A DNA stretch of 64,000 nt from Galbitalea sp. SE-J8 (GCF_030345695.1 NZ_JAUASV010000005.1:62001-126000), one strand, 5' to 3'; positions 16,253 to 23,693 are shown, counted from the first letter of the stretch. A program made the numbers and translations. Notes: generated by a model from the sequence alone, not told the origin.

Positions 16253-17254
16253 TCACACGTCGATGCGCCGGCTGTCCCCGCCCTCCTCGTCGACGACGAT
16301 CGTGGCGACGTGGTCGCGGCCGGGCGGGAGCACCCGGGCGATGAGCCGTCCGGAGCGCAGGGCGTCGAGCTCCCGCACGAGCGCGCGCTCGAGCCGGGAC
16401 CGTTCGGCGCCCGGGATCGCGGCGCCGGCGCTGTCGTCGAGCAGGGTGACGTCGACGCCGCGGCTGCGGGCCGCATCCGTCGCCGCGGTGAGCTCGCTCG
16501 ACACCAGCGCCGAGGCGCGCAGCCGGTCGCGGATCGACGCCTCGAGCCGCACCCACGCCTCGCGCTCCGCGTCGGTGTAGCGCTCGGCGGCCGCGATGCG
16601 CTCGAGCGCGGGACGCGCGGTCGCGTTGAGCAGCTCGGCCTGCTCGGCGCGCTCGGTCGCCGCAGCGCGCGTCGCGGCGTCCGCCGCCGCGATCGCCGCC
16701 TGGCGCGCGTGCAGCTCGGCGATGCGCCGGCTCGTGCGCCGCAGCCCGATCGCGAAGAGCGTGCCGACGACGAGCGTGCCCGACTGGTTCGGCAGCAGCG
16801 CGAGCACGTACGGGTTGCCGCCGCCGAGCGTGAACGTCCACACCGCGGTCACGACGACGAGCAGCCCGAACCCGGTCCAGGCGAGCGCGAAGCGTCCCCA
16901 CATGCCGACGAACAGCAGCACGAGGGTGATCGCGCCGAGGTGCCAGGTCGCGTACCCGGCCACCGGCGCGACCGGCAGGTTCGGCGTCGACACGATCGCC
17001 GCCGCCGTGGTGAGCGCGACGACCCCGATCGCGCGCGACCGCGGCAGCACCCCGTCGCGCGGCCAGGTGACGAGCAGCGCGGATGCCGCGACGAGCACGA
17101 GCGCGACGAGCGCCGGCCACGGGCTCAGCACGTTGTCGAGGGTCGCGATCGCGAGCACGAGGTCGACCGCGAGGAACAGGGCGAGGATCACCCGGGCGCC
17201 CGCGCTGGTCAGGCGCAGGATGCCCGCGGCCGCCGCGCGCTCGGGCGTGGTCAT
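16253..17254 (-). CDS. Membrane protein with degenerate kinase-like cytosolic region, third gene of a two-component operon
   Basis: A 333-aa protein. The N-terminal 180 residues hold about five hydrophobic helices (VILALFLAVDLVLAIATL, LVALVLVAASALLVTW, and others). A long Ala/Glu/Arg-rich coiled coil follows (IAELHARQAAIAAADAATRA and RAEQAELLNATARPALERIA), then a small domain ending in VLPPGRDHVATIVVDEEGG. The layout mimics a sensor kinase, but there is no phospho-acceptor His motif, no N box and no glycine-rich G1/G2 boxes. It overlaps the true kinase gene by four bases. I infer an accessory sensor or a pseudokinase partner of that kinase. Confidence 0.65.
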   Translation of the reverse strand: MTTPERAAAAGILRLTSAGARVILALFLAVDLVLAIATLDNVLSPWPALVALVLVAASALLVTWPRDGVLPRSRAIGVVALTTAAAIVSTPNLPVAPVAGYATWHLGAITLVLLFVGMWGRFALAWTGFGLLVVVTAVWTFTLGGGNPYVLALLPNQSGTLVVGTLFAIGLRRTSRRIAELHARQAAIAAADAATRAAATERAEQAELLNATARPALERIAAAERYTDAEREAWVRLEASIRDRLRASALVSSELTAATDAARSRGVDVTLLDDSAGAAIPGAERSRLERALVRELDALRSGRLIARVLPPGRDHVATIVVDEEGGDSRRIDV

Positions 17255-18453
17255 CGCGTCCCCGCGTCGTCGGGTCGCCAGACGAGCCGGATGCGCGTGC
17301 CCGTCCCCGGCGCGGAGTCGATGATCGCCGATCCGCCCGACACGAGCGACATCCGGTGGGTGATGCTGAAGCGCACGCCGAACCGGTCCTCGGGCACCGC
17401 GAGCGGGTCGAAGCCGGGGCCGTCGTCGCGGACCTCGACGGCGGCCGCATCCGCTCCGATGCTCACCGTGACCCGGCGGTCGGTCGACGAGCCGGCGTGC
17501 CGCAGCGTGTTGCGCACCGCCTCGGCGGTGGCCTCGACGAGGGTGCGCGCAGCGACGCCCGGCAGCGTGCCGGTCTCGGCGCCCGCCACGACGAAGCGCA
17601 CGTCGCCCGACAGGGCGGCCACCGTGTCGCGCAGCGACGCCACGAGGGTCTCGGTGCTCACCAGCAGGTCGTGGTCGTCCGGGTCGGCGCCGAGCTCGGC
17701 GAGACGGTCGAGCGCGCGGCGCGCGTGGCGGCGCACGAGGTCGACGGATGCCTCCGTCGAACGCGCCGCGGCGAGCAGCGTCGACAGCACGTCGTCGTGG
17801 GTGAGCGCGGCGACGTGGGCGCGCTGCAGGTCCTGAGCCTCCGCCGCGGCCGCGAGCACCGCATCCTGGGCCGTGGCCCGCGCCGTCTCGTCGCGTCGCC
17901 GTCCCGCCCGCAGCGTCACGATGATGATGGCGACGAACACCGCGATCGTCATGACGTTGAACAGGGTGTCCTCGACGGGCATCTCGAGCGAGCGGGCGCC
18001 GTCGGCGACGTAGCGCAGCCCGCCCGCGACGAGGCACAGCCCGACGAGGGCGACCCACGCGCCGATCCGGCCGAGCAGCACCGCGGCCGCGAAGACCGCC
18101 ATCGGCAGCAGGGTGATGACCCACGGCTGCGAGCCGTCCGGGATGCGGTCGACCCGCTGCGCGGCCGGCCACGTCACGAGCGCCGACGAGTACGCGATGA
18201 GGTAGCCGGCGGCGACGGCACGCACGGCACCGAGCGGCGCCCAGCCGGCGATCGCGATGAGCACGATCGGCCCGAGCCCCAGGACGAGGGCGATCGTGAT
18301 CGCGTACGGCTCGGCGAGCAGCCGCCACTGCGCCACGATCGAGCCCGTGGCGAGCGCCGTGAACGCGAGGCCGAAGGCCGCGGTGCCGACGAACAGGATG
18401 CGCGTCATCCGTGCGACCGCGGTGCCCTCGCCCGACGCCTCGAGGGCGAGCAT
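17251..18453 (-). CDS. Sensor histidine kinase (NarL-system type)
   Basis: A 400-aa kinase. About five to six N-terminal helices span residues 18-205. The dimerisation helix contains ALTHDDVLSTLLAAA, in which the His would be phosphorylated; the surrounding ALTHDD differs from the usual ARELHD of this class. The ATPase domain has an N box EAVRNTLRHAG, G1 DDGPGFDP and G2 GTGTRIRL, so it should bind ATP. It starts one base after the response-regulator stop and overlaps the third gene by four bases, giving an RR - HK - membrane-protein operon. Signal and target genes are unknown. Confidence 0.85.
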   Translation of the reverse strand: MLALEASGEGTAVARMTRILFVGTAAFGLAFTALATGSIVAQWRLLAEPYAITIALVLGLGPIVLIAIAGWAPLGAVRAVAAGYLIAYSSALVTWPAAQRVDRIPDGSQPWVITLLPMAVFAAAVLLGRIGAWVALVGLCLVAGGLRYVADGARSLEMPVEDTLFNVMTIAVFVAIIIVTLRAGRRRDETARATAQDAVLAAAAEAQDLQRAHVAALTHDDVLSTLLAAARSTEASVDLVRRHARRALDRLAELGADPDDHDLLVSTETLVASLRDTVAALSGDVRFVVAGAETGTLPGVAARTLVEATAEAVRNTLRHAGSSTDRRVTVSIGADAAAVEVRDDGPGFDPLAVPEDRFGVRFSITHRMSLVSGGSAIIDSAPGTGTRIRLVWRPDDAGTR

Positions 18454-18454
18454 G

Positions 18455-19117
18455 TCAGCTGTCCGGCATGAGACCGTCCTCGATCGCGCGGCGATGGAGG
18501 TCGACCTTGGTGAGTGCGGGACGGCCGACGTTCGCGTACTTCACGCGGATGCGGCTGATGTAGTTGGCGACGGTGTCGCGCGAGAGACCGGTGCGGAACG
18601 CGACGGCCTGGGCCTTCTCGCCCGAGGCGTAGAGCGCGAGGATCTCGCGCTCGCGCGCGCTGAGCCGCGCGTCGGTGAGCTCCACATCCGCGTCGAGCGC
18701 GGCGGCCCAGTCGGTCGTGGGCACGGTCTCGCCGACGCCCGCGCGCAGCAGCGCGTCGACGATCTCCGCGGCGGGGGAGGCCTTGCGGATGACGCCGAGC
18801 ACGCCCGCGCGGGCGGCCGACCGCACGAGCCGCGGGTCGTCGCCGCCCGTGAGCACGAGGGTGTCGAGGCCGTGCGAGCGGATGGCCGTGACGTTCTCGC
18901 CGGGCGTCGAGCCGTCGCTCAGCCGCAGATCGAGCACCACGAGCTCGGGCGACGCGTCGAGCGCGAACAGCTCCGCGACCGTCGAGGTGGATGCCACGAC
19001 CTCGACCGTCGGATGCGGGGCGAGCAGCTCCATGATCCCGACGCGCACGATCTCGTGATCGTCGACGAGAGCGATCCGCAACGGGGCGCGCGTGGTCGCG
19101 TCGATCTCATCCGTCAT
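18455..19117 (-). CDS. LuxR/NarL family response regulator
   Basis: A 220-aa regulator. The receiver domain has the acidic pair DDHE near residues 19-22, the phospho-acceptor Asp63 in VVLDLRLSDG, the Thr/Ser switch VLTGGDD and Lys in VIRKASP. The C-terminal HTH (LSAREREILALYASGEKAQA, then VAFRTGLSRDTVANYISRIR) is LuxR-like. It is the first gene of its operon, followed by the kinase at a one-base gap, and would be phosphorylated by it. Targets are unknown; its own operon is a reasonable candidate. Confidence 0.9.
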   Translation of the reverse strand: MTDEIDATTRAPLRIALVDDHEIVRVGIMELLAPHPTVEVVASTSTVAELFALDASPELVVLDLRLSDGSTPGENVTAIRSHGLDTLVLTGGDDPRLVRSAARAGVLGVIRKASPAAEIVDALLRAGVGETVPTTDWAAALDADVELTDARLSAREREILALYASGEKAQAVAFRTGLSRDTVANYISRIRVKYANVGRPALTKVDLHRRAIEDGLMPDS

Positions 19118-19314
19118 GCCGTACTCCCCGCGAGCATCCCGATGGGCCCCACGATAGCCCGAAGCGGGCGGTCCCCCCGAACGGGTGCCACCAGAACGGC
19201 TCCCTGGTCAGACCGTTCTTTACGTGTCACGGTGGGGCGCATGCGGAACACCCGGAGGTCGACGCGCGTCACAGCGCCGGCCGTTCCGGGCGCCGAGACC
19301 GCGAGGGCATCGCG

Positions 19315-19977
19315 GTGATCGTGTCGGTGGCTCGATCCGTCGAGCTCGACCTCCCGCGCGGCTGGCGCGAGCTGCCTCCGGCGAGCGTGCTCGCCGGCGA
19401 GGGCTGGATCTTCGAGTGGATCGAGGAGAGCAATGCGCCGGCCGGCCGTCGCGCGCAGCTCGCCGCCGACCTGCGCATCGCGGCGTCGTTCGCGCTCGCC
19501 CGTGCGCGGGACGGCGCCTGGCTGCTCGTGACCGACCCGGACGACTTCAGCGTCGTGCACGGGCTCGCCTCGCTGCGGGTGCAGTCCGCGGAGGTCGCCG
19601 CCGACGAGCGCGCGGCAGCGGAGTTCGCCGCCGCCTCCGGCGCGGGCGCGCTCGGCTCGGGCGCGGGCGGCTCGGGCGCGCTCGGCTCGGGCGCGGGCGG
19701 CGCGGGCGCGCTCGGCGCGGGCGCGGTGAGCTGGCTGCACACGGTCGCGCTCGCGACGGTCGGCAGGTTCCCGGCCGAGGTCGTGCACGAGTTCGCGGTC
19801 GCGGAGTTCCCCGCCGGCGCCGACGTCATCGAGCGCTGCGTCACGACCGTGTTCCCGGATGTGGCCGCGCACGCGGTTCAGCTCGAACTCGACGCCCACA
19901 GCGTCGGCGTCTACGACGACATCGTCGCGGTCGCCCTCGGAGCGCTCGCCGGCATCCGCTTCGCCGACCCCGCCTGA
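19315..19977 (+). CDS. Hypothetical protein with glycine-alanine repeat linker
   Basis: A 220-aa soluble protein of unknown function. Residues 1-105 (VELDLPRGWRELPPASVLAG, GRRAQLAADLRIAASFALAR) and 140-220 (LHTVALATVGRFPAEVVHEF) look like two mixed alpha/beta halves. They are joined by a Gly/Ala/Ser/Leu linker with a GALGSGAGGS-type repeat, encoded by a 30-bp tandem repeat. The start is GTG at 19315; the in-frame GTG at 19321 is possible. No signal peptide or membrane helix. It could be a secretion-accessory-type protein, as small proteins of similar layout occur near type VII genes, but nothing here supports that link. Confidence 0.6.
   Translation: MIVSVARSVELDLPRGWRELPPASVLAGEGWIFEWIEESNAPAGRRAQLAADLRIAASFALARARDGAWLLVTDPDDFSVVHGLASLRVQSAEVAADERAAAEFAAASGAGALGSGAGGSGALGSGAGGAGALGAGAVSWLHTVALATVGRFPAEVVHEFAVAEFPAGADVIERCVTTVFPDVAAHAVQLELDAHSVGVYDDIVAVALGALAGIRFADPA
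19641..19728 (+). repeat. 30-bp in-frame tandem repeat (Gly/Ala/Ser linker)
   Basis: The 30-bp unit at 19651-19680 is repeated at 19681-19710 with about one difference, flanked by partial copies. It encodes the flexible linker of the gene at 19315. Copy number could vary without shifting the frame. Confidence 0.7.
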
Positions 19978-19985
19978 TCCCCGCT

Positions 19986-20070
19986 CCCGAAAACGAAGGA
20001 GCCCGGGTCGTTCCGGGCCGCTTCCGTCCGCTTCCGGCGGCATCCGCGCGCGTCCTCCTTCGTTTTCGGG
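19986..20070. repeat. Dispersed hairpin repeat, family A copy 1
   Basis: A perfect 16-bp inverted repeat: CCCGAAAACGAAGGAG (19986-20001) and CTCCTTCGTTTTCGGG (20055-20070), with a 53-base GC-rich centre. Nearly the same arms flank a similar centre at 48549-48631. Both copies are intergenic just after a stop codon. It looks like a REP- or MITE-like mobile hairpin rather than a simple terminator. Confidence 0.7.
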
Positions 20071-20142
20071 CGCCGCCCGGATGTCGGACCCCCGGCGTAC
20101 GGTCGGTTACGACACGCCGAACGGACCACAACATCTTGGGGA

Positions 20143-20172
20143 ATGACATCCGTGTGATTCCCGTTATATAGT
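20143..20172 (+). promoter_or_regulatory. Strong housekeeping-type promoter of the 26-aa peptide gene
   Basis: A -35-like ATGACA (20143-20148) and a -10 TATAGT (20167-20172) are 18 bases apart. TATAGT is very close to the sigma-70 consensus and stands out in this GC-rich window. Transcription would start near 20179, giving a leader of about 50 bases to the ATG at 20228. Confidence 0.6.
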
Positions 20173-20227
20173 GGGAACCCCCGCGCGGAGCACCGCGTTC
20201 GGGCCCACAGACGGAGAGGAGTTGCCC

Positions 20228-20308
20228 ATGGACAACGAGGACAACGTCGGCGGCTACGCAGTTCCCGTCGACCCGATGGACCTCCTGCAGTGCGACAGCT
20301 GCCAGTGA
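20228..20308 (+). CDS. 26-aa peptide with C-terminal CDSC motif
   Basis: A short gene supported by its signals rather than its length: a consensus-like promoter upstream, GGAGAGGAG as ribosome-binding site 7-15 bases before the ATG, and a strong terminator downstream. The peptide starts MDNEDNVGGYAVPVD and ends MDLLQCDSCQ: an acidic N-terminus, no hydrophobic segment, and two cysteines separated by two residues at the end. It could be a small metal- or redox-active peptide, a ribosomally made precursor peptide (though no modifying enzyme is nearby), or a cysteine-sensing leader peptide for the genes downstream. I do not recognise the family. Confidence 0.6.
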   Translation: MDNEDNVGGYAVPVDPMDLLQCDSCQ

Positions 20309-20348
20309 GTCACTGACCTCGAGTCACTGACCTCGAGTCACCGACCAC
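20307..20348 (+). repeat. Three 14-bp tandem repeats at the end of the peptide gene
   Basis: GAGTCACTGACCTC occurs at 20307-20320 and 20321-20334, followed by a diverged copy at 20335-20348. The first copy overlaps the peptide stop codon. The array lies between the coding part and two hairpins, where an RNA element or protein-binding array could sit. Confidence 0.75.
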
Positions 20349-20351
20349 CGG

Positions 20352-20409
20352 CGCTGGGCACCCAGCGTTCACCCGGAAGGCCCCGGCCCGCTCAGCGGAC
20401 CGGGGCCTT
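20352..20409 (+). terminator. Twin hairpins: small stem then strong terminator
   Basis: First stem CGCTGGG (20352-20358) / CCCAGCG (20361-20367), loop CA. Second stem AAGGCCCCGG (20377-20386) / CCGGGGCCTT (20400-20409), with an inner CCGC/GCGG stem and following T. The second is a convincing terminator for the peptide transcript. Together the two could also act as an attenuator before the dehydratase genes. Confidence 0.75.
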
Positions 20410-20456
20410 TCGCATGTCCGGGCGCCGCGCGCGGCGCGGTCGGGCAGACTGGTGCG

Positions 20457-20930
20457 GTGCCAGTGAACCCCGCCCTCGTCGGCCGCACGTTCCCGCCCGT
20501 CGCGCCCTACCTCGTGGGCCGCGAGAAGGTGCGGGAGTTCGCGCGGGCCGTCTTCGCCACCTCCGCCATCACGCTCGACCCGGACGCGGCGCGCGCCGCC
20601 GGGTACCCGGATGTGGTGGCGCCGCCGACCTTCCCCGTCGTCGTCCAGGAGCACACGCTGCAGCAGCTGCTCGCGGAGCCCGACGCGGGCATCGACTTCA
20701 GCCGGGTCGTGCACGGCGACCAGCGCTTCACGTACTCCCGGCCCGTGGTCGCGGGCGACGAGCTCACCGCGACGCTCGCGGTGACGAGCGTCAAGACGCT
20801 CGGCGGCAACGCCATGGTCACGGCCGAGTCGACGATGACGGATGCCGCGGGCGAGCACGTCGTGACGGCGATCTCGACGCTCGTGGTGCGCGCCGACGAG
20901 TCGGCCGAGCAGGCCGAGGACGACGCATGA
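20457..20930 (+). CDS. MaoC-like dehydratase subunit A (FAS1-DH / HadA-like N-terminal type)
   Basis: A 157-aa hot-dog-fold protein of the N-terminal MaoC type (LVGRTFPPVAPYLVGREKVR, VVAPPTFPVVVQEHTL and RVVHGDQRFTYSRPVVAGDE). In mycobacteria this subunit (HadA/HadC) pairs with HadB to dehydrate 3-hydroxyacyl-ACP in long-chain fatty-acid synthesis. It lacks the D-H catalytic pair, which the next gene supplies. Start is GTG at 20457, with another in-frame GTG at 20463. Its stop overlaps the following ATG (ATGA), so subunits are made together. The order hadA-hadB-murB is also familiar from other actinobacteria. Confidence 0.88.
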   Translation: MPVNPALVGRTFPPVAPYLVGREKVREFARAVFATSAITLDPDAARAAGYPDVVAPPTFPVVVQEHTLQQLLAEPDAGIDFSRVVHGDQRFTYSRPVVAGDELTATLAVTSVKTLGGNAMVTAESTMTDAAGEHVVTAISTLVVRADESAEQAEDDA

Positions 20931-21331
20931 CCGTCGCGGAGATCGGCGAGGTCGTCGCCGAGCGCACGATCGAGCTGAGCCGACACTCCCTCGTGCGCTA
21001 CGCGGGCGCCTCGGGCGACTTCAACCCGATCCACTACCGGGACGACGTGGCGGCATCCGTGGGCCTTCCGGGCGTGCTCGCGCACGGCATGCTCACGATG
21101 GGCCTCGCCGTGCAGCCGGTCATCGACTGGATCGGCGACCCCGGCCGGGTGCTCGACTACCAGGTGCGCTTCACGAGGCCCGTCGTCGTCGACCCCGAGG
21201 CGGGCGCGACGGTCACGGTCGTCGCGAAGGTGGGCGCGATCGACGACGCCAGCGCGCGCATCGACCTCACCGTGACCGTGGACGGGCAGACCGTGCTCGG
21301 CAAGGCGCAGGCGCGCGTCAGTCTGGCCTGA
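20927..21331 (+). CDS. MaoC family dehydratase subunit B (HadB-like)
   Basis: A 134-aa hot-dog protein carrying the hydratase motif YAGASGDFNPIHYRDDVAAS, with the Asp and His that activate water or remove the hydroxyl. VLAHGMLTMGLAVQPVIDW and LDYQVRFTRPVVVD complete the fold. It forms the catalytic half of a heterodimer with the gene immediately upstream and would act on 3-hydroxyacyl thioesters. It overlaps its neighbours on both sides by 1-4 bases, so the three-gene unit with murB is tightly coupled. Confidence 0.88.
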   Translation: MTVAEIGEVVAERTIELSRHSLVRYAGASGDFNPIHYRDDVAASVGLPGVLAHGMLTMGLAVQPVIDWIGDPGRVLDYQVRFTRPVVVDPEAGATVTVVAKVGAIDDASARIDLTVTVDGQTVLGKAQARVSLA

Positions 21332-22473
21332 TGACGCGCCCGCTCTCCGACCTCACGACCCTCGGCGTCGGCGGACCGGCCCGCGAGTTCGTCACCCTCG
21401 ACGACCCGGCGACGCTCGTCGATCGGGTGCGCGCGGTCTGGGCGAGCGGCGAGGAGTGGCTCGTGCTCGGCGGCGGCTCGAACCTGCTCGTCGCCGACGA
21501 GGGCTTCGACGGCACGGTGATCGCCGTGCGCACCCGGGGCATCTCCGTGGTCGGGGAGGATGCGGCATCCGTCGTCGTGCGCGCCGAGGCGGGGGAGGAC
21601 TGGGACGCGCTCGTGCGCTTCGCCGTCGAACGCGGGCTCGCCGGGATCGAGGCGATGAGCGGCGTGCCCGGCACGGTGGGCGCGGCGCCCGTGCAGAACA
21701 TCGGCGCGTACGGCCAGGAGCTGTCGGACACGCTCGTCGCCGTCGACTTCCTCGACGAGTTCGGCGACGCGGCCCGGCGGCTCACCGCGCTCGACCTGGA
21801 GCTCGGCTACCGCACGTCGGTCGTCAAGCAGGGTCGCCGCGGGATCGTCACGGCGATCGAGGTGCGCCTCGCCACGGGCCCGGTGGCCGAGGAGGCCGGT
21901 CGCGGTGGTGCTGCCTCGGTCGGCACGCCCGTGCGCTACGCGCAGCTCGCGACCGTGCTCGGCATCGGGATCGGCGAGCGCGCCGCCGTCGCCGACGTGC
22001 GCGCTGCCGTGCTGCGCCTGCGCGCGTCCAAGGGCATGCTGCTCGATCCCGCCGACCCGGACTCCGCATCCGCGGGCTCGTTCTTCACGAACCCGATCGT
22101 CGCGTCCTCGGTCGCCGCCACCCTGCCTCCGGATGCGCCGCGCTACCCGGTCGCGCCGGAGCCGACGGATGTGGCGGTGCCGCTCGACGCGGTCGCGGCG
22201 GGGCGCGCCGAGCCGGCGCCGCCGCCCGTGCTGGACGCGCGCGTGAAGCTCTCGGCGGCGTGGCTCATCGAGCGCGCGGGCGTCGCGCGCGGCTTCGCCC
22301 TGCCGGGTTCCCGCGCGGCGGTGTCGAGCAAGCACACGCTCGCGCTCGTGAACCGCGGCGGTGCGACGGCATCCGATGTCGCGGAGCTCGCCCGCTACGT
22401 GCAGCTGCGCGTCGCGTCGGAGTTCGGCGTGGTGCTCCAGCCCGAACCCCAGCTCATCAACCTGACCCTCTGA
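21331..22473 (+). CDS. murB: UDP-N-acetylmuramate dehydrogenase
   Basis: A 380-aa FAD enzyme that reduces UDP-GlcNAc-enolpyruvate to UDP-MurNAc with NADPH, the second committed step of peptidoglycan precursor synthesis in the cytosol. Motifs: TTLGVGGPAREF at the N-terminus, FAD-binding LGGGSNLLVADEGFDG, VPGTVGAAPVQNIGAYGQEL, GSFFTNP near the catalytic Ser, and the C-terminal AAWLIERAG and SKHTLALVN. Full length for the longer actinobacterial MurB. It overlaps the HadB-like stop by one base (TGATG). A dispersed hairpin repeat begins one base after its stop codon, possibly serving as its 3' structure. Confidence 0.95.
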   Translation: MTRPLSDLTTLGVGGPAREFVTLDDPATLVDRVRAVWASGEEWLVLGGGSNLLVADEGFDGTVIAVRTRGISVVGEDAASVVVRAEAGEDWDALVRFAVERGLAGIEAMSGVPGTVGAAPVQNIGAYGQELSDTLVAVDFLDEFGDAARRLTALDLELGYRTSVVKQGRRGIVTAIEVRLATGPVAEEAGRGGAASVGTPVRYAQLATVLGIGIGERAAVADVRAAVLRLRASKGMLLDPADPDSASAGSFFTNPIVASSVAATLPPDAPRYPVAPEPTDVAVPLDAVAAGRAEPAPPPVLDARVKLSAAWLIERAGVARGFALPGSRAAVSSKHTLALVNRGGATASDVAELARYVQLRVASEFGVVLQPEPQLINLTL

Positions 22474-22537
22474 CGCCGAGTTGCCCTAGAACACCCCAGA
22501 TTCGGCCCATTTCGGGGCGATCTAGGGCATCTCGGCG
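22474..22537. repeat. Dispersed hairpin repeat, family B copy 1
   Basis: CGCCGAGTTGCCCTAGA (22474-22490) pairs with TCTAGGGCATCTCGGCG (22521-22537), with one mismatch in 17 bp and a 30-base loop. A related element with arms CGCCGATCTGCCCT lies at 50625-50689. Both abut a stop codon. Between convergent genes here, it could act as a bidirectional 3' end. Confidence 0.7.
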
Positions 22538-22549
22538 AACGAGGAGGGG

Positions 22550-23197
22550 TCAGTGCGCGAGGTTCAGGTGCGCGCGGTGGTGGTCGGCGCTCTCGATGAG
22601 GTCGACGAGCCCGAGGGCGTAGTCCGGTCCCGAGATCTCGCCGCCGGTCGGGCCGCCGAGGGCGACGTCGTCGCCGACCCGGTACTCGCCACGGCGCTCG
22701 CCCGGGGCGTGCGCGCCGAACTTCCCCGCGGGGCTCACGGCGACCCAGTCGAGGGTCTCCGGCGTGGCCGGCAGGTCGTCGGCGACGAGCGCCGAGACCG
22801 TCGAGAGCTCGTTGTGGTACTCGGCGGGCGCATGGCTCAGGTCGGTGACGAACCGCGGGGCGCCGGGCGCCGGACGCAGCGACGAGAAGCCGGCGACGAG
22901 GTAGAGGCGCGCCCCGGCGGCGTCGGCGATGCGCGCGACCGAGCGGTACACGTCGCGGAAGCCGTCCGCGAGCGCTCCGCGCGGCGAGAGGGCTCCGACG
23001 ACGACATCCGCGCCCTCGATGACGGATGCCAGGGTCGCCTCATCCGTCACGTCGCCCTGCACGTAGTGCACGCCGTCCACGGGCTCTGGGGGTACGGAAC
23101 GACTGAGTGCCGTGATCTCGTGGCCGCGCGCGGCGGCTTCCGCGACGATGGCCGATCCGGCGTAGCCGGTGCCGCCGAGAACTGTGATGCGAGACAT
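22550..23197 (-). CDS. NAD(P)-binding oxidoreductase (NmrA/atypical SDR type)
   Basis: A 215-aa protein with the N-terminal nucleotide-binding loop GGTGYAG (about 8-14) and ALSRS after strand 2. A typical extended/atypical SDR core follows (VQGDVTDEATLASVIEGADV, VVGALSPRG, LYLVAGFSSL). Many such stand-alone proteins in actinobacteria are annotated as NAD(P)H-binding with unknown substrate; possible roles are quinone or redox sensing. It is divergent from an HxlR-type regulator with a 91-bp gap, so it is probably regulated by that protein. Confidence 0.8.
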   Translation of the reverse strand: MSRITVLGGTGYAGSAIVAEAAARGHEITALSRSVPPEPVDGVHYVQGDVTDEATLASVIEGADVVVGALSPRGALADGFRDVYRSVARIADAAGARLYLVAGFSSLRPAPGAPRFVTDLSHAPAEYHNELSTVSALVADDLPATPETLDWVAVSPAGKFGAHAPGERRGEYRVGDDVALGGPTGGEISGPDYALGLVDLIESADHHRAHLNLAH

Positions 23198-23223
23198 GGA
23201 AGCCCTTCGTTCGGTGATGCGCG

Positions 23224-23273
23224 ACCGAGGGTGGCGGTCGCCTCGGTTACTCTAGGTAGGCAGATCACCGAGG
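23224..23273. promoter_or_regulatory. Operator-like ACCGAGG repeats between oxidoreductase and HxlR genes
   Basis: ACCGAGG at 23224-23230 and its inverse CCTCGGT at 23241-23247 form a dyad. A third ACCGAGG follows at 23267-23273. The cluster fills the divergent intergenic region and is a plausible HxlR operator. Confidence 0.5.
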
Positions 23274-23288
23274 GGAAGAAGGTACCTG

Positions 23289-23681
23289 GTGGTAATCAGC
23301 ACATCCGCGGTGGCGCTCGCACCCGATCCGTACCAGGCCGGTTGCGCGACGCGCCGCATCCTCGACCGCATCGGCGACCGCTGGACGGTGCTCGTCGTCG
23401 GCGTGCTCGGCGAGGGCGATGCGCGCTTCTCCGTGCTGCTGCGCCGCATCGAGGGCATCTCGCAGAAGATGCTCACGCAGACCCTCCGCGGTCTCGAGCG
23501 CGATGGGCTCGTGCGCCGCACGGTCTACCCCGAAGTGCCCGTGCGGGTCGAGTACGCGCTCACGGATGCCGGACGCACCCTGCTCGATCCGCTGCGCGCC
23601 CTCCAGCGCTGGGCGATCGAGCATCTCGGCGACGTCGAGGCGTCGCAAGCGGGCTACGACGGCGACGCGGTCCGTCCCTAG
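23289..23681 (+). CDS. HxlR family transcriptional regulator
   Basis: A 130-aa winged-helix regulator. The family signature is clear: a lone N-terminal Cys (YQAGCATRRILDRIGDRW), then FSVLLRRIEGISQKMLTQTL, the recognition region, and the wing RTVYPEVPVRVEYALTDAG. HxlR/DUF24 members often sense quinones, aldehydes or disulfide stress through this Cys. GTG at 23289 is taken as start; an in-frame start closer to the HTH is not obvious. It is divergent from an NAD(P)-binding oxidoreductase, the usual partner of redox-sensing HxlR regulators. Confidence 0.87.
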   Translation: MVISTSAVALAPDPYQAGCATRRILDRIGDRWTVLVVGVLGEGDARFSVLLRRIEGISQKMLTQTLRGLERDGLVRRTVYPEVPVRVEYALTDAGRTLLDPLRALQRWAIEHLGDVEASQAGYDGDAVRP

Positions 23682-23693
23682 GGAGCGGGTGGG

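Noticed and set aside
19240-19317. 25-codon ORF overlapping the start of the gene at 19315
   Set aside because: Arg/Thr-rich with no clear ribosome-binding site; the overlap with the next start looks accidental.
19641-19728. CRISPR-like repeats
   Set aside because: Direct tandem units without spacers, inside a coding frame; no cas genes in the window.
20228-20308. Confident call as a RiPP precursor
   Set aside because: No radical SAM, cyclodehydratase, lanthipeptide synthetase or dedicated peptidase is in the neighbourhood.
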